In this document: in pieces, positions 25,552 to 32,480 of the stretch
Position numbering within the stretch: the first letter of the stretch is position 1
Layout: each line of letters begins with the position of its first letter
Assembly (NCBI GenBank): GCA_003221695.1
Contig: QHSX01000047.1
Span: 1 to 43,393, forward strand
Direction of reading: 5' to 3'
From: Candidatus Rokuibacteriota bacterium
GTDB lineage: Bacteria > Methylomirabilota > Methylomirabilia > Rokubacteriales > CSP1-6
Length of the DNA stretch: 43,393 bases
Program-made: the position numbers and the translations under genes
The notes under the pieces: generated by a model
Told to the model about the DNA's origin: nothing
What the model saw: the letters and a program-made list of their open reading frames with translations, nothing else
Databases searched by the model: none

Positions 25552-26390
25552 CCTCGCCGCCGCCGGCCGAGCTCGCCGTGGTGGCCGAAGGGGTGGAGTT
25601 CGAGTACCCGGCTCCCCGGCGCGTCCTGGCGCTGAAGGGCGTGACGCTTCGCATCCCGAAAGGCCAGTTCGCCGCCATTGTCGGTCAGAACGGGAGCGGA
25701 AAGACCTCGCTGGCCCGATGCATCAGCGGCTACCTGCGCCCCACGCGGGGCAGCCTTCGAGTCGCCGGCACCGAGGTCTGGCGGCTCCGGCCGGCGCAGC
25801 GAGCGACGCGCGTGGGTTATGTCTTTCAGAATCCGGACCACCAGCTGTTTCGAGAGCGGGTCTGGGATGACGTGGCATTCGGCCTCCAGAACCTGGGAGC
25901 CTCCCCCGACCAGATCCAGGAGTCCGTCGAGCAGGTGCTCCGGCGGCTCGAGCTGTGGGACAAGCGCGAGGTCCATCCTTTCCAGCTCTCGCGGGGCGAC
26001 CGCCAGCGGCTCGCGATCGCGGCCATCATCGTGATGCGGCCGCAGCTCCTGATCGTGGACGAGCCCACCACGGGCCAGGACATGGCGCGCTCGCGCGAGA
26101 TCATGGATCTCCTGGCGCGGCTGAACCGCGACGAGGGCATGACCATCCTCACGATCACCCACGTCATGGAGCTCGTGGCCGAGTACGCCCGCTGGGTGAT
26201 CGTCATGCACGACGGGCGCGTGCTGCTCGACGGCCCACCCCGTCAGGTCTTCTCGCGGGCCGAGGAGCTCAGGATCTCGGCGATCAGCCCGCCGCCCGTG
26301 GCGCGCCTCGGGCTCAGCCTCGGGCTTCACCCCCTGCCCATCACCGTGCCCGAAGCCCGCGACGCCATCCTCCGGCGCTTGTCCGCTTGA
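25548..26390 (+). CDS. ECF transporter ATPase EcfA2-like, degenerate signature
   Basis: A 280-residue ATPase. Walker A GQNGSGKT (46-53), Q94, Walker B LLIVDEPTTGQD (D171, E172) and the H-loop His205 are all intact. The signature reads LSRGD (147-151) instead of LSGGQ/E. Its Walker site would pair with the normal signature of the upstream ATPase and form the working site. The ATG overlaps the TGA of that gene (ATGA). Together with it and EcfT it makes the energising module of the importer. Confidence 0.9.
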   Translation: MTSPPPAELAVVAEGVEFEYPAPRRVLALKGVTLRIPKGQFAAIVGQNGSGKTSLARCISGYLRPTRGSLRVAGTEVWRLRPAQRATRVGYVFQNPDHQLFRERVWDDVAFGLQNLGASPDQIQESVEQVLRRLELWDKREVHPFQLSRGDRQRLAIAAIIVMRPQLLIVDEPTTGQDMARSREIMDLLARLNRDEGMTILTITHVMELVAEYARWVIVMHDGRVLLDGPPRQVFSRAEELRISAISPPPVARLGLSLGLHPLPITVPEARDAILRRLSA

Positions 26391-26403
26391 AGCTGCTCTA
26401 CGC

Positions 26404-27300
26404 ATGAAGCTCCTCTACCAGTTCTCGGCCGGTGACTCGTTCCTCCACCGACTGGACCCGCGCACCAAGCTCGTCTTCGTCGTCTGCTTCCTGATCTCGA
26501 CGTTCCTGCTGCCGCACCCCTGGGTCATGCCCCTGGTGATCATCGCGATCATCTGGATCCTGGGCCGCGTCAGCCCGCTGGAGTACCTCGTGTTCATCCT
26601 CTTCCTGCTCCCGCTGATGACGGCGATCGTCCTGATCCATCTGCTCACCGACGGCCCGCCCTATTTCGACACGCGCCTCTTCGACGTCGTCCCGATCTCC
26701 AGGCCCGGGTGGGACGCCGGGTTGTTGGTGGCGTTTCGCCTCGCGGCGATGGGTATCGCGTTCATCATGTTCTCCATGACCACCGACCCCTTCGACTGGG
26801 GCATGGCGATGTATCAGAGCGGGCTCAACTACAAGGTGGCCTTCATGTTCGCCTTCGCCATGCGCTTCTTCCCGCTGCTGCAGGAGGAGCTGGTGGTGAT
26901 CCGAAACGCCCTGACGGCCCGCGGCTACCGCGCCATCGGCTCCAGGAACCCGTACGTGTTCCTGCGCGGCGTGGCCATCTCCATCATGCCGCTCGGCCTC
27001 GGCGCGCTCCGCCGCAGCCGCGACATCGCCCTCGCGATGGAGCTCCGGGGGTTCAACTACGCGGAGACCGTCGGCGCGCGGCGGACCGTCTTCCGCGATA
27101 TCAGGATGCGACCCCGGGACCACGCGATCGTGGCCGTCTCCGGGCTGGGGCTGGTCGCGGCCGTCTGGCTGTCGGTGCGGCTCGGGGCGTTTCCCGAGAT
27201 CCCACGCGCATGGCTCGTGTTCCTCGGTATCCTGCTCGTGCTCTTCTCAGCGATCGCCTGGCGGATCAGCCGCACGATCAAAGGACAAGCGAGCCGATGA
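26404..27300 (+). CDS. ECF transporter transmembrane coupling component (EcfT)
   Basis: A 298-residue membrane protein that couples the two ATPases to the S component. The N terminus FLHRLDPRTKLVFVVCFL is characteristic. The two cytoplasmic coupling motifs are visible as LTARGYRA (near residue 177) and MELRGFNY (near residue 216), which dock into the ATPases. About six or more hydrophobic segments are present, including two near the C terminus. It starts 13 bases after the second ATPase and its stop overlaps the next ATG. Confidence 0.88.
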   Translation: MKLLYQFSAGDSFLHRLDPRTKLVFVVCFLISTFLLPHPWVMPLVIIAIIWILGRVSPLEYLVFILFLLPLMTAIVLIHLLTDGPPYFDTRLFDVVPISRPGWDAGLLVAFRLAAMGIAFIMFSMTTDPFDWGMAMYQSGLNYKVAFMFAFAMRFFPLLQEELVVIRNALTARGYRAIGSRNPYVFLRGVAISIMPLGLGALRRSRDIALAMELRGFNYAETVGARRTVFRDIRMRPRDHAIVAVSGLGLVAAVWLSVRLGAFPEIPRAWLVFLGILLVLFSAIAWRISRTIKGQASR

Positions 27301-28526
27301 GTGAGACAGCCCGGGTCGTCGTCGTCGGGGGCGGAATCTGGGGATGCTCCATCGCCTACCATCTGGCGCGTGCCGGCGTCTCCGACGTGCTGGTGCTCGA
27401 GCGCGGAGAGCTCGCCTCGGGCAACACGTCGCAGGCCGCCGGGCTGGTCGGGCAGCTCCGCGCCTCCGAGCTCATGGCGCGCTCCATCATGGCCGTTGTC
27501 GACAGGCTCAGCCGATGGCAGGCCGAGCACGGGGAAGATTCGGGGTTTCGACAGGTCGGGAGCCTGAAGCTCGCGCTGACGGACGCACGCGTGCGCGAGC
27601 TCGAGGCTCAGGTGGCTCAGGCGCGCCGCTGGGGGCTCGCGGTCGAGCTCATCGCTCCTCGAGACGCGCAGACGCGGGTGCCGCTGCTGGAGACGAACGG
27701 GGTGAAGGCGTGCGCGTGGATTCCGACCGACGGCTACGCCGAGCCCTACACGCTGGCGATGGCGTTGGCGCGTGCGGCCCGTCGTCTCGGCGTGAAGATG
27801 CGGACGCAGACGCCCGCCACGGCGATCACGCTCGAGCGCGGCCGCGTCACCGGCGTCGACACTGCGACAGGACCGATCGCGTGCGAGACCGTCGTGGTGG
27901 CGGTGGGACCGTGGAGCGAGCTGATCGGCGCGGCGCTGGGACTCGCATTCGACTCGGTTCCGATCCGGCATCAGCTCTGGGTCACCGCGCCCATGGACGG
28001 GATCCCGCGCGAGATGCCCGTGGTCCGGGTGCCCGACGCGTCCGTCTATCTGCGTCCGGAAGTGGGCGGCGTGCTCATCGGCGGCTTCGAGCGAGCGCCC
28101 AAGCGGTTCGCCATGGCCGAGCTTCCGAGGACCTTCACGATCGAGGAGACCGAGCGGGATCAGCTCGTCCTGGAGGAGCTTGGCGCCGGGCTCACGCGCG
28201 CCTTTCCCGCGCTCCAGGCGGCGCCGATCATCCGGGGGTGCGCGGGCCTGCCGACTTTCACGCCCGATGGAAACTACCTGATCGGCCAGGTGCCTTCCGT
28301 CCACGGGTTGTTCGTAGCCACGGGATGCAATGCCCTCGGGATCGCCGGCTCGCTCCTGATCGGACAGTGGATGAGCGAGCTGATCATAGCCGGCAAGGCG
28401 AGCGCGGACCTCTCGACCCAGGCGCTGACCCGCTTCGGCTCGCGTTATGAGAGCCCGGGACCGCTCCACGCCGACTGCGAGTCTATCTACGCCAACTTCT
28501 ACGCGCTCGACAAGGGCGCCTTCTGA
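27297..28526 (+). CDS. FAD-dependent amine/amino-acid oxidoreductase (DAO/sarcosine oxidase-like)
   Basis: A 409-residue flavoprotein with the N-terminal dinucleotide loop VVVVGGGIWGCSIAYHLA and the FAD-associated ASGNTSQAAGL segment, as in sarcosine oxidase, dimethylglycine dehydrogenase and D-amino acid oxidase-like proteins. The C-terminal GCAGLPTFTPDGNYLIG and CNALGIAGSLLIG blocks belong to the same family. The ATG overlaps the stop of EcfT (ATGA), so it is part of the hydantoinase/ECF operon. It probably oxidises an N-methyl or primary amine set free from the imported substrate. Substrate unproven. Confidence 0.87.
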   Translation: MSETARVVVVGGGIWGCSIAYHLARAGVSDVLVLERGELASGNTSQAAGLVGQLRASELMARSIMAVVDRLSRWQAEHGEDSGFRQVGSLKLALTDARVRELEAQVAQARRWGLAVELIAPRDAQTRVPLLETNGVKACAWIPTDGYAEPYTLAMALARAARRLGVKMRTQTPATAITLERGRVTGVDTATGPIACETVVVAVGPWSELIGAALGLAFDSVPIRHQLWVTAPMDGIPREMPVVRVPDASVYLRPEVGGVLIGGFERAPKRFAMAELPRTFTIEETERDQLVLEELGAGLTRAFPALQAAPIIRGCAGLPTFTPDGNYLIGQVPSVHGLFVATGCNALGIAGSLLIGQWMSELIIAGKASADLSTQALTRFGSRYESPGPLHADCESIYANFYALDKGAF

Positions 28527-28536
28527 TCGCGCTGCG

Positions 28537-28935
28537 TTACCTGCACCCCGCGCGCGGCGCGTCCGGTGCCTTGCGCGGCACCAGCATGCAGGCGAAGGTG
28601 GCGGGATGCGCGCGGTACTCGGCGAGGAGCGCTTCCAGACGCTTGAGCGTACGCTCGCGCCGGGCGAGCCCGATGCCGTAGACGGCGAGATCGTTGACCA
28701 GGCGCGTGTAGAAATAGTGCTCCGCGTCGCCGGCGCCCGCCTGCGCCACGCAGGGTGAGGGCTTCTGGGCAACCCGGAGCTGGGAGCCGAAGGCACGCAC
28801 GAACTCGGCGAGCACGAGCTCGTCGCGCAGGTCGCGAGGGACCTCGGGAAAACGTGCGAAGAACTCCTCGACGGTCATCGGGCCCGGCGCCGCGTGCGCC
28901 CGTCCTTCAAGATCGCGCGAGAGACGGATCTGCAT
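28537..28935 (-). CDS. Hypothetical protein, 132 residues
   Basis: Not recognised. A soluble protein with an acidic start (TVEEFFARFPEVPRDLRDEL) and a helical segment RRERTLKRLEALLAEYRA, plus several cysteines towards the middle and end. The ATG at 28935 has GAGGTGG upstream and is preferred over a GTG 9 bases before. It converges with the DAO gene, leaving only 10 bases between stops, and is divergent from the PEP-mutase family gene. Confidence 0.6.
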   Translation of the reverse strand: MQIRLSRDLEGRAHAAPGPMTVEEFFARFPEVPRDLRDELVLAEFVRAFGSQLRVAQKPSPCVAQAGAGDAEHYFYTRLVNDLAVYGIGLARRERTLKRLEALLAEYRAHPATFACMLVPRKAPDAPRAGCR

Positions 28936-28985
28936 GCTGTCCACCTCTAGACGCGAGTATAACCGGGAACAAGGAGGAAACCTTC

Positions 28986-29807
28986 ATGACGGCAAGCCAG
29001 AGCGACAAGGCCGCCCGCTTCCGCGCGCTGCATCAGGCGCCCGGCGCCTTCGTGATTCCAAACCCGTGGGACGCCGGCTCCGCGCGCATCCTCGCCGGGC
29101 TCGGCTTCCAGGCGCTGGCGACGTCGAGCGGCGCCGCCGCGGGCGTCCTCGGTCGGCGCGACGGCACGGTGACGCGCGAGGAGGCGCTGGCGCACGCCCG
29201 CGCCATCGTGACGGCGACCGACCTCCCCGTCTCGGCCGACCTGGAGAAGGGCTTCGGCGACGCGCCGGAAGCGGCGGCGGAGACCATCCGCCTTGCCGCC
29301 GGGATGGGGCTGGTCGGCGGTTCCATCGAGGACGCGACCGGCGACGAGCACAAGCCGCTCTACGACATCGGCCACGCGATCGAGCGGGTGCTGGCGGCGG
29401 TGCAGGCGGCGCATGCGCTCGCCTTCCCGTTTACCTTGACCGCACGGGCGGAAAACTTCCTGCGCGGCAAGCCCGACCTGGACGATACGATCAGGCGTCT
29501 CCAGGCCTTCGAGAAGGCCGGGGCCGACGTGCTGTTCGCGCCCGGCCTGCCCGACCTGGCGGCGGTGCGCGCGGTCTGTGCCGCGGTGTCGAGGCCGGTC
29601 AACTTTATGGTCGGCATCCGGGGTAAGTCGTTCACGCTCGCCGAGCTCGCGACCGCCGGCGTCAAGCGGATCAGCCTCGCCACGTCGCTCTACCGCGCGG
29701 CGACGAGTGGTCTGCTCGACGCCGCCCGCGAGGTGAAAGAGAAGGGCACGTTCGGCTACCTCGACCGGTCCTTGACCACGCCGGAGCTGAACGGATTCAT
29801 GCGTTGA
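28986..29807 (+). CDS. Isocitrate lyase/PEP mutase superfamily protein
   Basis: A 273-residue TIM-barrel protein. The N-terminal PNPWDAGSARILAGLGFQALATSS and the ADLEKGFGD and GGSIEDATGDE blocks are characteristic of the PEP mutase/isocitrate lyase superfamily. In that family these positions hold Mg2+ and the oxalacetate-like substrate, and members include oxaloacetate decarboxylase, 2-methylisocitrate lyase and carboxyvinyl-carboxyphosphonate mutase. The KKCGH motif of true isocitrate lyase is absent, so a C-C lyase or decarboxylase is more likely. AAGGAGG lies before the ATG. Confidence 0.83.
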   Translation: MTASQSDKAARFRALHQAPGAFVIPNPWDAGSARILAGLGFQALATSSGAAAGVLGRRDGTVTREEALAHARAIVTATDLPVSADLEKGFGDAPEAAAETIRLAAGMGLVGGSIEDATGDEHKPLYDIGHAIERVLAAVQAAHALAFPFTLTARAENFLRGKPDLDDTIRRLQAFEKAGADVLFAPGLPDLAAVRAVCAAVSRPVNFMVGIRGKSFTLAELATAGVKRISLATSLYRAATSGLLDAAREVKEKGTFGYLDRSLTTPELNGFMR

Positions 29808-29830
29808 GGGCTGAATTATACAATTAGCAC

Positions 29831-29859
29831 TTGTTATATAAGGTATACTTTGATATATA
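29831..29859 (+). promoter_or_regulatory. AT-rich promoter island upstream of small genes
   Basis: TTGTTA at 29831-29836 and TATATA at 29854-29859 are 17 bases apart, within an AT-rich stretch of about 50 bases (29812-29862) that stands out against the GC-rich background. It probably drives the two small genes that follow. A second TATACT box at 29844-29849 lacks a good partner. Confidence 0.5.
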
Positions 29860-30071
29860 TTCAGGGAGCACGAGGAAGGAGCCCGATCATCACACTTCAT
29901 CTTGTCTCGATCCAAGGGCGCTCGACGTGGTGGGTCTGGACGATCCGTGACGACGCCGGCGTCCTCGTGGAGCAATCGACGACGCAATTTCTTTCGGCGG
30001 CGGCCGCAGAGTCGCAGGGGCGCGCCAGAATCGCAGAATTCGAGGAACGCCGAAAGCGCATCAATCGGTGA
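29850..30071 (+). CDS. Small hypothetical protein, start uncertain
   Basis: Up to 73 residues, not recognised. The central part has a natural composition (GRSTWWVWTIRDDAGVLVEQ, then a basic helix EFEERRKRINR), so it is likely a real gene. The only standard in-frame start is the TTG at 29850, which overlaps the predicted -10 box. A good AAGGAG site at 29876-29881 would fit a start at the ATC codons that follow, but that would be a rare codon. It overlaps the next frame at its stop and may be co-transcribed with the beta-flower protein. Confidence 0.5.
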   Translation: MIYIQGARGRSPIITLHLVSIQGRSTWWVWTIRDDAGVLVEQSTTQFLSAAAAESQGRARIAEFEERRKRINR

Positions 30072-30106
30072 CGGCAGACAAACCCTTCGCAAAGGGGGGC
30101 GTGACG

Positions 30107-30460
30107 ATGGCGGAATGGCTATTCGATCGGAACGGCAGTCCCCAGATTATCGAAGACAGCGACTGTTTTCGTTCGGCCGAGGGCAGGGTGATCGGATGGA
30201 TCGGCCCGAATGGCGCCTATTCTCTGTCCGGCCGGCACGTCGCCTGGTACGAGGATGGGATTCTCTACGACGGAAACAACCACGCCATAGGGTTCCGTAG
30301 CGGCGCGATTGGCTATCTTCCGTCACGACCAGGGTTGAGCGGGACGCCAGGCATGCCGGGCTTCGCTGGAAGGCCGCACCGCCCCGGCCTTTCCATCGTC
30401 CCGGACCGCCCGGGGTTCGGCGGTTGGTCGCACATCCGCTTGTCCCGGTTCTTCCGATGA
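30107..30460 (+). CDS. 4-fold beta-flower-like repeat protein with Pro/Gly-rich tail
   Basis: A 117-residue protein. The first 75 residues repeat a short hairpin pattern with G-x-V/A-I/W-G/Y and W (EGRVIGWIGPNGAYSLSG, then GRHVAWYEDGILYDGNNH, then AIGF), which resembles the 4-fold beta-flower proteins. The last 45 residues are rich in Pro and Gly with PG repeats. No enzyme motif is present; a structural or binding role is likely. AAAGGGGGG precedes the ATG. Cell location is unclear because no signal peptide is seen. Confidence 0.6.
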   Translation: MAEWLFDRNGSPQIIEDSDCFRSAEGRVIGWIGPNGAYSLSGRHVAWYEDGILYDGNNHAIGFRSGAIGYLPSRPGLSGTPGMPGFAGRPHRPGLSIVPDRPGFGGWSHIRLSRFFR

Positions 30461-30481
30461 AAGCCTCAGGTCGTCAAGAAG

Positions 30482-30988
30482 CTACGCGCCGCCATCGAGC
30501 GACACCGCGAACGTGATCGCCTCTTCCCTGTAGGGAAACGGGATGTAGGCGATCTTCAGCCGGAGTCCCCTGAGCTTCTTGGCCTTGAGCGCCTCGGCGG
30601 GAAACACCACGTCCAGGGCCTCCACCGCCCGCCGCCCGGGGTCGAGCCGCTCACGGCCGTACGTGGTGAACGAAAAGGTCGCTTCTGTCCGCGATTCCTC
30701 GAGCTCGATCGGCCGCCACTGGTCGTCCAGGTACTGAATCTTCCCCGCGACCAGCCGGACACTCTGACTCGCCGAGCTATTCGTCAGCGCGAGCGCTGCC
30801 GTGAGCTTCGCCCGGGAGACTCTGCGGCCGGCGCTCTGCTCGACCCGCTCCGTCACCTGCATCTCCGTGATCTCACCCACGAGGATGCCCGCCTGCACGG
30901 TCACCGACCCCGGCGCGACCGGGTAAGTCCTCGCCTCGGTCACCGCCGGGGGGACCGACGGCCTCAGGACGCAAACGTCAAGGGTCAT
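30482..30988 (-). CDS. Paralogue 1 of a new beta-rich domain, without a secretion signal
   Basis: About 168 residues. From TYPVAPGSVTVQAGI to the end it aligns along its length with the lipoprotein at 32767 and the C-terminal half of the protein at 39228. Shared blocks include SVRLVAGKIQYLDDQ, RPIELEESRTEA, TYGRERLDPGR, FPAEALKAKKL and AYIPFPYREEAI. The N terminus MTLDVCVL aligns with the end of the signal peptide of the lipoprotein (MTLGCAQG), but the hydrophobic part before it is missing, so export seems lost. GAGG precedes the ATG at 30988; a GTG at 31033 is possible. It is probably in one transcript with the RNA-binding protein upstream. Confidence 0.6.
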   Translation of the reverse strand: MTLDVCVLRPSVPPAVTEARTYPVAPGSVTVQAGILVGEITEMQVTERVEQSAGRRVSRAKLTAALALTNSSASQSVRLVAGKIQYLDDQWRPIELEESRTEATFSFTTYGRERLDPGRRAVEALDVVFPAEALKAKKLRGLRLKIAYIPFPYREEAITFAVSLDGGA

Positions 30989-31059
30989 CCCTGCCTCGCG
31001 AGAGGGCTGAGGCGAGGCGACGTGACGCCGCACCCGCCCCAGCCCGGCGAGACGCCTCC

Positions 31060-31359
31060 CTAGTAGCGACCCCCGCGACCGCCGTTCCGGTACCCGCCGC
31101 CCCCGCCTGGGCCCGAGGAGTTGGCGAGTTCAACCCTCAGCTTCCGGCCATCCATGTCTTGGCCGTTGAACTTCTTGACCGCCGCGTCCGCCTCCTCGGC
31201 CGTCGCCATCTCGACGAAGCCGAACCCGCGCGAGCGACCGGTCCCTTGCTCCATCACGACCGTCGCCGACTCAACCCCGCCCGCTTGCGCGAACACCTCG
31301 CGAAGACGCTCGCTCGACGTCGAAAAGGGCAGGCCTCCGATGAACAGTTTGTGCGCCAT
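31060..31359 (-). CDS. RRM-domain RNA-binding protein with glycine-rich tail
   Basis: A 99-residue protein consisting of one RRM (about 1-80) and a Gly/Arg tail (GPGGGGGYRNGGRGGRY). RNP2 is KLFIGGLPF and RNP1 is RSRGFGFVEM, with the aromatic residues that stack on RNA. Bacterial RRM proteins of this kind are cold- or stress-induced RNA chaperones. GGAGGTG precedes the ATG at 31359. It lies 71 bases upstream of paralogue 1, same strand. Confidence 0.92.
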   Translation of the reverse strand: MAHKLFIGGLPFSTSSERLREVFAQAGGVESATVVMEQGTGRSRGFGFVEMATAEEADAAVKKFNGQDMDGRKLRVELANSSGPGGGGGYRNGGRGGRY

Positions 31360-31530
31360 CGCGCACCTCCGACTGGGTCTCCCGCGATAAGCAAGCACGC
31401 TCTGGAACAGCGGAAGCGAGCACCAGAGACACGGTCTGATGGGGAAGGGGTCCACAGGCGAACCAACCACCGAACCAGACGCGGCGAGTATGACACAGCT
31501 GCGCCTGGGCGGCACGCAATTCTCCGTTCT

Positions 31531-31632
31531 TCAGCCGAACACTTTCCGGAGTAGCTCCACCGCCCCGAGGATCGTGGCAATCACCACGACGATCACGACG
31601 ACGACGCCCACCGCCAGCAGGTTGTTCAGCAC
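31531..31632 (-). CDS. 33-residue single-TM peptide
   Basis: A short frame from GTG 31632 to TGA 31531 encodes MLNNLLAVGVVVVIVVVI followed by ATILGAVELLRKVFG: one hydrophobic helix, then a short amphipathic basic tail. GGGAG lies 6-7 bases before the GTG. It is divergent from the ribbon-helix-helix-like gene at 31697 with an AT-rich island between them and lies upstream of the RRM gene. Such peptides can be type I toxin-like or regulate membrane partners; function unknown. Confidence 0.5.
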   Translation of the reverse strand: MLNNLLAVGVVVVIVVVIATILGAVELLRKVFG

Positions 31633-31651
31633 GTCTTACTCCCACTGATAG

Positions 31652-31682
31652 TTGACATATATTATGATATTAATTATATAAT
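31652..31682 (+). promoter_or_regulatory. AT-rich promoter/operator island A
   Basis: TTGACA at 31652-31657 and TATAAT at 31677-31682 (19 bases apart; an alternative TATATA at 31675 gives 17). The island separates the 33-residue TM peptide from the ribbon-helix-helix-like gene. The sequence TAGTTGA at its left edge recurs in inverted orientation at island B (32413-32419), which suggests a common operator. Confidence 0.55.
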
Positions 31683-31696
31683 AAGGGGAGGTGGCG

Positions 31697-32017
31697 ATGC
31701 TCGCGAATAAGACCAGAGTGCTTCTCATTCTCCCTGGGGACGTGCTCGGCCAGGCTCGCGTCCTTGCCGGGAAGGCGACGGCCGCGCTCATGCTGCCGGT
31801 GAGCCTCCAGATCGTCCTCCGGGCCCTCATCGAGGAGGGGCTGAAGCGGGATGGCGACCGGGGTCTGCTGGCCAACGTCGAGGGCCAGGCCCTGGCGGTC
31901 CGGCGCCTTCGAACCCAGGCGCGTCGAGCCGGGGGACCCGCGGGTGAACGCAGGAACCTCCAGGCCGGAAGCCCGCGGAAGCGCCGCGAGCGCCGGCCGA
32001 ATCGGCGGGGAAAGTAA
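31697..32017 (+). CDS. Ribbon-helix-helix-like small protein, paralogue 1
   Basis: A 106-residue basic protein. The first 50 residues follow the RHH order: a strand (KTRVLLIL), a helix (DVLGQARVLAGKATAAL) and a second helix after LPVSL (QIVLRALIEEGLK). The block VLAGKATAALxLPVSLQIV is identical in the paralogue at 32451. The C-terminal 45 residues are rich in Arg. DNA binding is an inference from the fold pattern. The ATG at 31697 has GGGAGGTGG upstream. It converges with the GlsB-like gene. Confidence 0.6.
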   Translation: MLANKTRVLLILPGDVLGQARVLAGKATAALMLPVSLQIVLRALIEEGLKRDGDRGLLANVEGQALAVRRLRTQARRAGGPAGERRNLQAGSPRKRRERRPNRRGK

Positions 32018-32060
32018 GGGCGCTCCTCTATCGGAACCGAGGTCGTACGAGCCACGTCAC

Positions 32061-32327
32061 CTAGGCGTGTGCGACCTGCGCTGGCCAAATCTTGCGCTGG
32101 AGCGTGACGAGGAGGGTTGCCCCGACAAACGCGGCGATGCCTGTCCCGGCCCATCCCGCTTCCGGAGCCCCCAGGGTCTGGAAGATCAAGCTCCCCACGA
32201 CGCTCCCGCCGAGACCGAAATTGAGGTCCCAGTGCAGTCCGTACCCTCCACCCTTCATGACGATCCCGGCCAGCCAGCCGGTCATTATTCCGACGACAAT
32301 CGACGCCACGAACATCTCAAAATACAT
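32061..32327 (-). CDS. GlsB/YeaQ/YmgE-family membrane protein
   Basis: An 88-residue protein with three hydrophobic segments (about 3-24, 35-53, 60-77), glycine-rich as in the transglycosylase-associated/GlsB-YeaQ-YmgE family, which is linked to stress response. Blocks MFVASIVVGIMTG, MKGGGYGLHWD and LQRKIWP match the N-terminal domain of the fusion protein at 39228. AAGGAGG precedes the ATG at 32327. It is divergent from the RHH/lipoprotein operon across island B. Confidence 0.85.
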   Translation of the reverse strand: MYFEMFVASIVVGIMTGWLAGIVMKGGGYGLHWDLNFGLGGSVVGSLIFQTLGAPEAGWAGTGIAAFVGATLLVTLQRKIWPAQVAHA

Positions 32328-32377
32328 GACTCGTCCTCCTTGACCGGGTGCTCCGACCTTGCTCCCCGCGATCGTGC

Positions 32378-32445
32378 TTGACGTCGGACTCTTATCACGA
32401 TATAAATTATATATCAACTAATAAATATATAAATCCGGCAGGAGG
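32378..32445 (+). promoter_or_regulatory. AT-rich promoter/operator island B
   Basis: TTGACG at 32378-32383 and TATAAA at 32401-32406 are exactly 17 bases apart, an excellent promoter for the RHH-like gene and lipoprotein downstream. The AT-rich part runs to about 32432. On the other strand, TTGATA (32417-32412) lies near a weak TAAGAG and could serve the GlsB gene. The TAGTTGA box of island A is present here in inverted form. Confidence 0.6.
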
Positions 32446-32450
32446 TGGTG

Positions 32451-32480
32451 ATGTTCGAGAATAAGATGTTCGAGAATAAG
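32451..32480 (+). repeat. 15-bp tandem duplication including the start codon
   Basis: ATGTTCGAGAATAAG occurs twice in a row (32451-32465 and 32466-32480) and gives the protein the start MFENKMFENK, with two possible in-frame starts. Confidence 0.95.

Noticed and set aside
26709-27296. Open 5' extension of the DAO oxidoreductase frame over ecfT
   Set aside because: It overlaps the clear EcfT gene in another frame, has Arg/Ala-rich shadow composition, and the ATGA overlap at 27297 gives a natural start.
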